15,628 nucleotides of DNA, taken from contig JAJDTN010000427.1 of the NCBI GenBank assembly GCA_022827165.1, forward strand, positions 1-15,628. The letters run 5' to 3'. Positions 9,401 to 12,764 of this stretch are shown piece by piece. The DNA is from Candidatus Latescibacterota bacterium. Its GTDB lineage: Bacteria > Latescibacterota > UBA2968 > UBA8231. The notes beneath the pieces were generated by a model. The model searched no databases. It had not been told where the DNA came from and saw nothing but the letters and a program-made list of their open reading frames with translations. The translations under genes and the position numbers were made by a program. How positions within the stretch are numbered: the first letter of the stretch is position 1; every line of letters begins with the position of its first letter.

Positions 9401-10689
9401 CGAGGGCCGCGGTCAGCGCCTTCGGGGTATCGGGGACGAACGCCCACGTCGTGGTGGAAGGCCGCGAAGCAGCCGAGGATCCCCTGCCGGCCGGCCCGGC
9501 GCAACCCGTCACCGTGTCCATGCCCGGGCCGCTGGCGGATCTGCCGCTGCCGGAGCCGGGATCAGGGCGGCGCCGGATGCGGCTGCTGCCGCTGTCGGGC
9601 AAGGAGGACGGCGCCCTTCGGGAGCTGGCCCGGGGGTACCTGGCCTGGCTCGACGAGCGCAGCGCCGAGCTCTCGTCCGAAGGGACCGGCGAGTCCCTGC
9701 TGGCCGACATGGCGTGGACCGCCGGCGTGGGGCGGAGCCACTTCGACCACCGGGCCGGCGTGGTATTCGGCGATGCCGCGTCGCTGCGCAGCGGCCTCCG
9801 GAGCCTGGAGGAGGGGGAGGGACTTCCGGAGTCGACGGCCACGACCCGGGTGGCCTTCGCCTATACCGGCGAGGGCAGCCAGTGGTCCGGCATGGGCCTG
9901 GAGCTGTACGAGAGCGAGCCGGTGGTCCGCGGGGTGCTCGATCGCTGCGACGCCGTGCTGCGGGAAGAGCGCGGCGGCGCTTCCCTGCTCGACGTGATGT
10001 TCGGCCGGGCCGGCTCGGACGGAGCGTTGGACGACCCCGCGTGGACCCCGGCGGCCCTGTACTCGCTGCAGTGCGCCCTCACGGCGCTGTGGTCGAGCGT
10101 CGGGATTCGTCCCGGCGCGGTGGTCGGGCCGGGCCTCGGGGAGCTGGCCGCGGCACAGGCTGCCGGCGTCTTCAGTCTCGAGGAAGGGTTGCGGTTTGCG
10201 GCGGCACGGGGCGACGGGGATCCGGACGGCCCTGATAGCGCCGCGGTGACGCCGCCCTCCCTCCCCCTGGTGAGCAGCGCCACCGGCCGAGTGATGGAGG
10301 CGGGCGCCCCCCCCGACGGGGCGTACTGGCACCGGCAGGCGCGTGAGCAGGCGGCCTTCGACCGATGCGTGGAGACGCTGGCCGAGCTGGGCGTGCAGGT
10401 GGTCGTGGAGATCGGCCCCGATGCGGTGCTGGCGCCGATGGTGCCTCCGGCGTGGCCGGAGTCCGCGGAAGGCATCCCGGCGCCGGCCGTGCTTTCGAGC
10501 CTGACCCGGCACCGGCCGGGGGACGACGCTTTCGCAAGAGCCGTGGCGGCTGCCTACGAGGCGGGGCTCGCCGTCTCCTTTGCAGGTCTGTTCGCGGGGG
10601 AGGCGCGGCGCCGGGTCGCGTTGCCGGGGTACCCCTTCCAGCGGCGGAGCCACTGGATCGAAACGCCGGGCGACAGGTCTCCGGGTTGA
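454..10689 (+). CDS. Type I modular polyketide synthase, KS-AT-DH-cMT-ER-KR-ACP-KS-AT(degenerate)
   Basis: This 3411-residue cytoplasmic megasynthase extends an acyl chain with malonyl units and then methylates and fully reduces it. Domains in order: KS1 (11-436), AT1 (576-868), DH (950-1240), C-methyltransferase (1290-1650), structural KR half (1660-1870), ER (1880-2196), KR (2204-2440), ACP1 (2484-2557), KS2 (2588-3005), truncated AT2 (3130-3330) and a post-AT linker ending LPGYPFQRRSHWIE near the C terminus. The ATG at 454 is chosen because GGAG lies just upstream and KS1 starts ten residues in. The open frame continues upstream to base 37, but that part has no PKS similarity and crosses the response regulator. 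There is no loading module, docking coiled coil, thioesterase or terminal ACP. The order DH-cMT-structural KR-ER-KR is that of highly reducing PKSs. Whether module 1 works iteratively, and what starter it takes, is not visible. Each domain is described in its own entry. Confidence 0.95.
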   Translation: MTESPVSAQRPVAIVGMACRFPKAEGLSAFWRLLEAGENGVIEVVPGSGVGRFGELFPDAEVQSESCRFGGFLDRIDLFDAAFFRISPVEADLLDPQQRLMLETCWRALEDAGIDPGRLKGSRTGVYAGISNHDYRSLILSRREITEPADSLYAVSGTSFNTAIGRVAFALDLAGPAMALDTACSSSLVAIHQAVSALHRGEADLALAGGVHLILSGRLSELRGKAGMLAPDGRCKTFDAAANGYVRGEGCGIVVLKPLRQAEADGDRIWGVIRGSAVNQDGATPGLTVPSAAAQERVIGDALSRAGVQPSEVDYLEAHGTGTEVGDPIELEAAAAAYGKGRETDRPLLIGSVKTNIGHLEPAAGVAGLIKVVLAMQRGVIPRHLHFHEPNPRMDWGQLPLRVTSEQTAWPLQAGRPPTAGISGFGWSGTNAHVVLEGYGTPGGDAAASGELHSPAGPGLRVAVSLPAALDGRPAAEAEPAPRDTRFLPLSGRSDQALGDLAGQYLSWLDERAGELSSRSAADPVLADMAWTAAIGRGHFAHRAGVVFDDVESLREGLSALVASGAGPAPPEPSKVAFVFTGQGSHWPGMGEKLYRGEPVARAVLDRCDAVLRQDRGTSLLDVMFDRAGPPADLSDQEWTQPAIYALECALTALWASLGIRPGVVLGHSLGEFAAAHAAGVFGLEEGLRFVAARGELTSRLPAGAMAAVFADAPQVKAAIDGHNAGAAGVGLSIAAYNGAHQVVSGPEEDVAALSERFLAEENRVNRLHTRNAFHSPLVEPMLDELGAVASGLEMAPPSLPLVSNVTGRVLESGERLDGAYWRRHTREPVAFAPSIETLASLGVDLIVEIGPHAVLGSMATLTWPDGTGGSGPPVALSSMLRPSSRVSQEEADRAFLAAVAKAWEAGLPVSLAGLFAGEERRRISLPGYPFQLQSHWVEAPRRQRPAAGHPLLGSRHESADGEVAFDTEVFPSDPAWLEDHRVFGRLLAPGALYGAMAVSASVAEGSGRDAVEDVQLHNPLVFLEEEGGDGSGDPGRRVQILLDGSGEERRIRILSRGDSGDEWTLHAEGRVSPDAGGPPTEERPDLEGLKTGLAPRDVAAIYRAKAGVGIVHGPSFRTLGAVWSGAGEALGEVALPAGVDPGGIEAHPLLLDGCFQVMAAARDQAGSLEGVTYLPFGWERLWIEGALPERIVCHARMSGDWTPSPEAESEPPEVLTGDLRIYDPGGNLLGGLDGYTVKRATREALLSVVEGLDELLYEVVWRDGVLSPGMPSADFLPGPSNVAPRSEPFSRYLSAEGVGVEEEAALQADLERLSWSYALSTLEKLGWQRTTGAVDPEGLRQDLEVLPDHSQLFRRILEILARSGVLEAAGEGFVVAVGAQDPLPEGMPGDPDEHAASMSGRYSHGTNEVGLIRRCAGALAEVLRGREDPLSLLFGDAEPQAADLYRRAPVWKAANRMLGEVVQAIAAGLPEGRRLRVLEVGAGIGSATECVLPGLPAGRFDYTYTDISAGFFADAEARFSQVDAPIEYRVLDIEKEPAAQGFESHAYDLLIAANVLHATQYLDETLMHCRELLAPAGQLVALENQRGRGWMDLIFGQLDGWWRFADRYRSDHALAGPDVWRRALADTGFGDVQILGVDESESAGLPDRGVIVAQGPVEVVLPPAAWVLAADQGGAAAALADQLAARNQTVVLAGGESPGNAGSAPGANGVVRRSVEIDRRESWRSLLEELPGDLPLGGIVHLASVDGHGAGATTEEMGEDARRAAATALALTQGVIDADLTPEKGVWFVTRGAQVLERERAGQLAGATLWGFGRVVAREAGQVNPKMLDLDPEAPELPADLSEELLFPDSETQVAYRAGRRRLARLVRTSAPLALPEGSDWLLAPGPGGVVGELQVKPLPARSLEPRQVRVAVEARGLNFLDVFRAMGLVGEGLMGEEMCGRIVEVGSETSTVSVGDRVVGLAFGTFGPEVVTREELVAPAPAGIPVAALATIPTVFVTSALSFDLAGLKAGEGVLIHAAAGGVGLAAVQLAQAAGAEVFATASAPKQAYLRSLGVKHIFDSRTTDFGREILEATDGAGVDVVLNSLTGEGFIEASLSCLRQGGRFVELARRDILSEEEMAAARPDVGYSILEMDVLKEQDPARPGAALRKLMERLGAGELEPLIHCRWPLAEAGAAIEFMRDARHIGKIVLTAPPLAEGRLRPDRTYLVTGGLGGIGCALAGWLAERGAGAIVLNGRRAPDAEAEETIAALQERGVTVRVELADVTDAGAVDAMLERIKGDLPPLGGVIHSVGVLADASLANQTWERIEQVLWPKVLGAWHLHRATADSDLDLFVLFSSVAGILGNPGQANHAAANAFLDQLAAHRRALGLPGQAIAWGAWSGLGEAEEQRERIARRREAAGTGWFSPEQGLGVLDRLLREDPATSVVLAADWSVFGEALEGRPSLFDDLLPADEDASEDSQGTSEDLLSQLGAAPAEAREDLLVSFLQQEVQAVLRLPTSPEPAVGFFDLGIDSLMAVELRNRLNRAFAGEYAAPNTVVFDYPDIAALARHLAGELGDVSGAPAVQAQPEPQEQPPAVQREGDGIAIVGMACRFPGAPDLAAFWRQLEAGADAVTDNRWSSSSRSAPELSGDFTPYRQGGFLEGIDEFDARFFRIVPVEARGMDPQQRLLLETSWQALEDAGIDADGLRGSLTGVYAGIAASEYRDLMAAGEGDISYLGTSGSMTVGRISFVLGLEGPTMPVELNCASSLVAVHQAVTGLGQGEVDLALVGGVNAVLSPGLTREMAELGMLSPEGRCKSFDAAADGFVRGEGCGMVVLKRLGDAEAAGDRIWGVIRGSAVNQNGATAGPTVPNGPAQERVIEQALSRAGVPPAEVDYLEAHGAGSALGDPIEVQAASAVYGRGREEDRPLLIGSVKTNIGHLETAAGVAGLIKTVLAMRRGRIPRQLHFHDPNPHLDWERLPVRVTSEATDWPLRPDRPPRAAVSAFGVSGTNAHVVVEGREAAEDPLPAGPAQPVTVSMPGPLADLPLPEPGSGRRRMRLLPLSGKEDGALRELARGYLAWLDERSAELSSEGTGESLLADMAWTAGVGRSHFDHRAGVVFGDAASLRSGLRSLEEGEGLPESTATTRVAFAYTGEGSQWSGMGLELYESEPVVRGVLDRCDAVLREERGGASLLDVMFGRAGSDGALDDPAWTPAALYSLQCALTALWSSVGIRPGAVVGPGLGELAAAQAAGVFSLEEGLRFAAARGDGDPDGPDSAAVTPPSLPLVSSATGRVMEAGAPPDGAYWHRQAREQAAFDRCVETLAELGVQVVVEIGPDAVLAPMVPPAWPESAEGIPAPAVLSSLTRHRPGDDAFARAVAAAYEAGLAVSFAGLFAGEARRRVALPGYPFQRRSHWIETPGDRSPG
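484..1761 (+). other. PKS domain KS1: ketosynthase, intact
   Basis: Residues 11-436 form a standard decarboxylating Claisen-condensation domain. The nucleophile is C184 in LDTACSSSLVA. The two catalytic histidines are H319 in EAHGTGTEVGDPIE and H359 in SVKTNIGHLE, with spacings of 135 and 40 residues as usual for the family. The domain closes with GFGWSGTNAHVVLEG. All key residues are present, so it should be active. As the first domain of the protein it must receive its starter from a separate carrier or CoA thioester, or from ACP1 in later rounds if the module is iterative. Confidence 0.93.
2179..3057 (+). other. PKS domain AT1: acyltransferase, intact, probably malonyl-specific
   Basis: Residues 576-868 show FTGQGSHWPGMG at the start and the nucleophile S669 in GHSLGE. 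NAFHS (772-776) stands at the site where malonyl-specific ATs carry HAFH and methylmalonyl-specific ones carry YASH. Leu rather than Gln after the nucleophilic Ser also fits malonyl-CoA. Malonyl use agrees with the C-methyltransferase in the same module, which would otherwise be redundant. The Asn in place of His in the HAFH motif is a small deviation. As the only intact AT in the window, it may also have to load the discrete ACP. Confidence 0.88.
3301..4173 (+). other. PKS domain DH: dehydratase, double hotdog, intact
   Basis: Residues 950-1240 begin HPLLGSR. The catalytic His is H981 in HRVFGRLLAP, matching HxxxGxxxxP. The catalytic Asp is D1153 in DGCFQ, matching DxxxQ. Both halves of the double hotdog are therefore active-looking. 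It would remove water from the beta-hydroxyacyl intermediate made by the KR. Confidence 0.88.
4321..5403 (+). other. PKS domain cMT: SAM-dependent C-methyltransferase
   Basis: Residues about 1290-1650 follow the DH. The N-terminal part (to about 1460) is the helical lid typical of PKS C-methyltransferases. The SAM-binding glycine loop is LEVGAGIGSAT (residues 1479-1489). ANVLHAT carries H1558 and LVALEN carries E1584. This 26-residue His-Glu spacing fits the catalytic dyad described for PKS C-methyltransferases. The downstream stretch MDLIFGQLDGWWRF is also typical. The domain would add a methyl group to the alpha carbon of the beta-ketoacyl intermediate before reduction. Confidence 0.9.
5431..6063 (+). 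other. PKS structural (non-catalytic) KR subdomain
   Basis: Residues about 1660-1870 have the truncated Rossmann fold that precedes the ER in fully reducing modules. Landmarks are WVLAADQGG near 1667, GGIVHLASVDG, GVWFVTRGAQ and ATLWGFGRVVAREAG. It has no cofactor-binding loop and serves as scaffold for the catalytic KR after the ER. Its place between cMT and ER is the normal one. Confidence 0.8.
6091..7041 (+). other. PKS domain ER: enoylreductase, intact
   Basis: Residues 1880-2196 belong to the medium-chain reductase family. The NADPH-binding loop is HAAAGGVGLAAVQLA from H2019. The substrate-side motif is ARGLNFLDVFRAMGLV. Where many ERs giving (2S)-methyl branches have Tyr (as in GMYPGE), this one has V1931 (GLVGEG). 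By the published correlation for modular ERs this favours a (2R)-methyl branch, but the alignment has a one-residue gap here and the rule is imperfect. Confidence 0.88.
7063..7773 (+). other. PKS domain KR: ketoreductase with His at the usual Tyr position
   Basis: Residues 2204-2440 carry the NADPH loop TGGLGGIG (2212-2219), K2317 in LWPKVLGAW, S2341 in FSSVAG and N2358 in AAANAF. The catalytic Tyr, expected 13 residues after the Ser in GQxxYAAAN, is His here: GQANHAAAN with H2354. All other features are intact, so the domain is probably functional or only recently altered. The LDD-type motif reads LAD in HSVGVLADASL, which keeps the key Asp and leans to B-type, though any hydroxyl would be lost in the fully reduced product. 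Confidence 0.85.
7903..8124 (+). other. PKS domain ACP1: integrated acyl carrier protein
   Basis: Residues 2484-2557 carry the phosphopantetheine attachment site S2517 in FFDLGIDSLMAVELRNRL. The following NTVVFDYPDIAALARHLA is a standard helix III/IV end. It would be activated by the transferase encoded at 11115-11840. A Pro/Gln/Glu-rich linker (about 2558-2586) joins it to KS2. Confidence 0.92.
8215..9468 (+). other. PKS domain KS2: ketosynthase with non-consensus active-site surroundings
   Basis: Residues 2588-3005 form a second full-length KS. C2749, H2884 and H2924 are all present with the same 135 and 40 spacings as KS1. The sequence around the Cys is rewritten: VELNCASSLVA instead of LDTACSSSLVA. 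The first His motif is HGAGSALGDPIE instead of HGTGT. The rest of the domain tracks KS1 closely, including a 48-base identical DNA stretch (1485-1532 and 9180-9227), so KS2 looks like a copy of KS1 that diverged at its active site. It may condense, transfer acyl groups or have altered specificity. A decarboxylating KSQ is excluded because the Cys remains. Confidence 0.9.
9841..10443 (+). other. PKS domain AT2: degenerate, internally deleted acyltransferase
   Basis: Residues about 3130-3330 align to AT1 but the domain is broken. The entry motif is FAYTGEGSQW instead of FVFTGQGSHW. The nucleophile motif reads GPGLGE, with G3227 replacing the Ser and P3226 replacing the His. Between AARG (ending 3253) and PPSLPLVS (from 3267) only 13 residues remain where AT1 has 101. 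That removes most of the small ferredoxin-like subdomain, including the NAFHS specificity and catalytic-His region. The reading frame is kept and the C-terminal EIGPDAVL and post-AT linker survive. It cannot transfer acyl groups and probably persists as a structural KS-AT platform. Confidence 0.9.
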
Positions 10690-10745
10690 AATCGACCTGC
10701 CCCTCCTTCTATCTTTTTTCTACCTTCGGACATCCACTCATTGGG

Positions 10746-10751
10746 AAAGGA
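10746..10751 (+). promoter_or_regulatory. Ribosome binding site of the discrete ACP
   Basis: AAAGGA lies eight bases before the ATG at 10760 and fixes the ACP start. The 70-base gap after the PKS stop also holds a pyrimidine-rich run (about 10698-10727) with no hairpin, so nothing here suggests termination and the two genes are probably cotranscribed. Confidence 0.7.
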
Positions 10752-10759
10752 TCACCCAC

Positions 10760-10996
10760 ATGGCCTCGACCGAAGATCGCGTCCGCAAGCTCATCCAGGA
10801 CAACCTCGAAGTTGACGGAAAACCTGTGGAACTGCCGGAGGACCTGAACTCCAGCCTTCTCGCGGCAGGCATTTCCTCCGTCGATCTGGTTGCCTTCGCG
10901 AGGGTGGTGGCGAAGGAATTCGATGTCAGCTTTTCTCCCGAAGACTGTGGGAAGATCAACTCGGTCCGGGAACTGATCGATTTCCTCGACGCCTGA
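10760..10996 (+). CDS. Discrete acyl carrier protein
   Basis: This 78-residue acidic protein has the length and helix pattern of a free-standing type II ACP. The predicted phosphopantetheine site is S40 in AAGISSVDLVAFA, where Ser-Ser replaces the common Asp-Ser and VDLV follows as in many ACPs. Helix III/IV landmarks are EFDVSFSPEDCGKINSVRELIDFLD. It carries acyl or malonyl groups as thioesters in the cytoplasm. It lies 70 bases after a PKS whose last module has no ACP, so the obvious role is carrier for KS2 in trans, loaded by AT1 or by an enzyme outside the window. It is not a lost C terminus of the PKS: it is in another frame with its own start and ribosome binding site. Starter delivery to KS1 is an alternative role. 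The gene looks less GC-rich than the PKS. Confidence 0.9.
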   Translation: MASTEDRVRKLIQDNLEVDGKPVELPEDLNSSLLAAGISSVDLVAFARVVAKEFDVSFSPEDCGKINSVRELIDFLDA

Positions 10997-11040
10997 TCTG
11001 GCGGATCGCCTCGATCCGGGGCGTCCACCGCCAGGATCAC

Positions 11041-11090
11041 CGGCGGCTTTCCACGCGGGCCGACACGGCCGGTCGGGAAGCCGCCGTTTT
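11041..11090 (+). terminator. Intrinsic terminator-like hairpin between the ACP and transferase genes
   Basis: CGGCGGCTTTCC (11041-11052) pairs with GGGAAGCCGCCG (11075-11086) as a 12-bp stem with one G-T wobble. A nested GGCCG/CGGCC pairing lies in the loop, and TTTTC follows at once. It sits 44 bases after the ACP stop and 25 bases before the transferase start. The T tract is short, so it may be partial, giving more PKS-ACP mRNA than transferase-hydrolase mRNA. Otherwise the last two genes need their own promoter, and none was seen. Confidence 0.7.
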
Positions 11091-11114
11091 CATTGGAACG
11101 GGGGCCCCAGGCCA

Positions 11115-11840
11115 ATGGCCCGCTCGCCTGACGAGCGCTGGTGGCGTCCCTTCCGGACCATCGGAAGGGCCGCGGTCACCTACGTCGATCTGTCGCCTCA
11201 CACTGCCCGCGAGGCCGACGCACTGGCATACCTCGACGGGCCGGAGCGGTCGCGTTGGCAGGGCTACCGGCTTGCGGGCCCTCGGCGCCGGTTCGCCTTG
11301 TGCCGGGCCGCGCTCCGGGCCGTCCTCTGCGGGCAGCTCGGGTGTGAGAACCGGCAGCTGTCCTTCGCCGCCACCGGTCACGGGAAGCCCTTTGCCCTCG
11401 TCGACGGGACACCGGCGGCCATCGAGTTCAACGTCAGCCACGGCGGCGGCCATGGACTGATCGCCTTGGCTCCGGCCGGCCGGCTGGGCGTGGATGTGGA
11501 GGAGCGCGTCCCCCGCGGCGACCTCGATGGACTGATTGGCAGCGTCCTCGGTCCGGGGGAACGGGGGGAGCTCGCAACGGCAGGTGAGGGCCGGAAGCTC
11601 CACCAGTTCTACCATCTCTGGACGATGAAGGAAGCGCTCCTCAAGGCCCTTGGGACGGGCATATCCCTGGACATGGCCGGATTCGAGGTTCCCCCGGCCC
11701 TCCGTCAGGGCGGGACGTGCGCCACCTTTCGATTTCCGCAGTTGCCGAACGTCAGATGGCGACTGGAAGACCTGGGCAACGAGTTGTTCGCCGCCGCCCT
11801 TGCCCACGAACTCGAGTCACCCGAGGGGCCGCCGGATTGA
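11115..11840 (+). CDS. 4'-phosphopantetheinyl transferase, Sfp type
   Basis: This 241-residue enzyme moves the phosphopantetheine arm of CoA onto the Ser of carrier proteins, turning apo-ACPs into holo-ACPs. The size fits the Sfp class (pseudo-dimer of about 220-240 residues). Family motifs are present in order: KPF in GHGKPFALV, FNVSHGGG, GVDVEE with Mg-binding D127 and E129, and FYHLWTMKEALLKALG with W169 and K172-E173-A174. Its likely targets are S2517 of the PKS and S40 of the discrete ACP. The ATG at 11115 has only a weak AGG or GGGGG upstream; no better start was found before the conserved region. It follows a terminator-like hairpin, so it may be expressed at a lower level than the PKS. 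The last base of its stop region overlaps the start of the next gene. Confidence 0.93.
   Translation: MARSPDERWWRPFRTIGRAAVTYVDLSPHTAREADALAYLDGPERSRWQGYRLAGPRRRFALCRAALRAVLCGQLGCENRQLSFAATGHGKPFALVDGTPAAIEFNVSHGGGHGLIALAPAGRLGVDVEERVPRGDLDGLIGSVLGPGERGELATAGEGRKLHQFYHLWTMKEALLKALGTGISLDMAGFEVPPALRQGGTCATFRFPQLPNVRWRLEDLGNELFAAALAHELESPEGPPD
11823..11828 (+). promoter_or_regulatory. Ribosome binding site that decides the TTG start of the hydrolase
   Basis: GAGGGG lies inside the end of the transferase gene, eight bases before TTG at 11837. The TTG overlaps the transferase TGA as TTGA (11837-11840), an arrangement that favours translational coupling. The only upstream ATG choice, at 11717, would run 124 bases into the transferase in another frame and add 40 residues with no hydrolase similarity. 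Confidence 0.75.
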
Positions 11841-12748
11841 CCGCGACTGCAGAAGCCTTGTGGGAGATCCCGGAGCCGCTGTCCACCCTGGATGTTCCCG
11901 TGGACGCCGACACCGTCATCACCTTGCGCCGTCACGGAAACCCGGAAGGGACACGGCTGGTTCTGAGCCACGGCAACGGACTCGCCATCGATCTCTACTA
12001 CCCCTTCTGGTCCCTCCTGGCCGACGACTTCGACCTGATCATCTACGACCTCAGAAACCACGGTTGGAATGCCGTCAGCTCCCAGGACAACCACAATGTG
12101 CCGACCTTCGTCAGTGATCACGACCGAATCCTTCAAGCCATCGATCGCCACTTCGGCAAGAAACCGAAGATCGGTGTCTTTCATTCGGTTTCAGCGCTGA
12201 CGACGCTGCTGTCGTCCACCCGGGTCAGCGAATTCTCGGCGTGCTTTCTGTTCGATCCGCCCCTGTGCAAGCCCGGCGACAGCTACGAGCAATTCGATGC
12301 GGCGGTGGCGCGTACGACGGCCCTGACCCGGCGCCGTAGCGCTCGCTTCCAGACCAGGGAGCAGCTCGTCGATCTCCTCGGCTTCCTGCCGATCTTCCAG
12401 CGCGCCGTGCCCGGCGTATTCGATCTCGTGGCCAAGACGACGTTGCGCGAATCCACGTCCGGAGACGGCTATGAGCTTCGGTGTCCGCGCGAGTACGAGG
12501 CGCAGGTCGTGGAGTTCGCCCGTGCCTTTGCGGTGCTCGTGGACTTCGAGACGCTCCATGGCCCGATCAAGGTCCTCGGCGCCGATCCCACCCTGCCGTA
12601 CTCCTACCTGCCTACCATGGACCTCAGCGGTATCCTGAGCGTGGAGTACGACTTCCTCCCCGAGGCGACCCACCTTCTGCAGCTCGAGCAGCCCGAGGAA
12701 TGCGCCGCGGTGGTGCGTGAGTTCCTCGAGCAGAGGAAGCTGGTCTGA
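11837..12748 (+). CDS. Alpha/beta hydrolase, candidate chain-release or editing enzyme
   Basis: This 303-residue protein has the alpha/beta hydrolase layout. An HGNG oxyanion-type motif (H45-G48) is followed by IIYDLRNHGWN, a nucleophile elbow in IGVFHSVSAL with S117 as likely nucleophile, a helical cap (about 150-230), an acid candidate in LGADPTLP, and the catalytic His H279 in EATHLLQLEQPEE. The elbow reads F-H-S-V-S rather than G-x-S-x-G, so the two flanking glycines are missing, as in some divergent members. No signal peptide is seen, so it should be cytoplasmic. Because the PKS lacks a thioesterase and this gene overlaps the transferase gene by four bases, release of the finished chain by hydrolysis or transfer is the best guess. 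Type II editing thioesterase or an unrelated esterase are alternatives. It is not a clear RifR/GrsT-type thioesterase. Confidence 0.82.
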   Translation: MTATAEALWEIPEPLSTLDVPVDADTVITLRRHGNPEGTRLVLSHGNGLAIDLYYPFWSLLADDFDLIIYDLRNHGWNAVSSQDNHNVPTFVSDHDRILQAIDRHFGKKPKIGVFHSVSALTTLLSSTRVSEFSACFLFDPPLCKPGDSYEQFDAAVARTTALTRRRSARFQTREQLVDLLGFLPIFQRAVPGVFDLVAKTTLRESTSGDGYELRCPREYEAQVVEFARAFAVLVDFETLHGPIKVLGADPTLPYSYLPTMDLSGILSVEYDFLPEATHLLQLEQPEECAAVVREFLEQRKLV

Positions 12749-12764
12749 GTGTCCGCCGTCCCCC

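Noticed and set aside
8215..9468. KS2 as a decarboxylating KSQ or a non-elongating KS0.
   Set aside because: The Cys is not replaced by Gln and both catalytic His residues remain at normal spacing, so neither class fits on sequence alone.
10690..10759. T-rich tract after the PKS stop as a terminator.
   Set aside because: There is no GC-rich hairpin before the T run, and a good ribosome binding site for the ACP follows.
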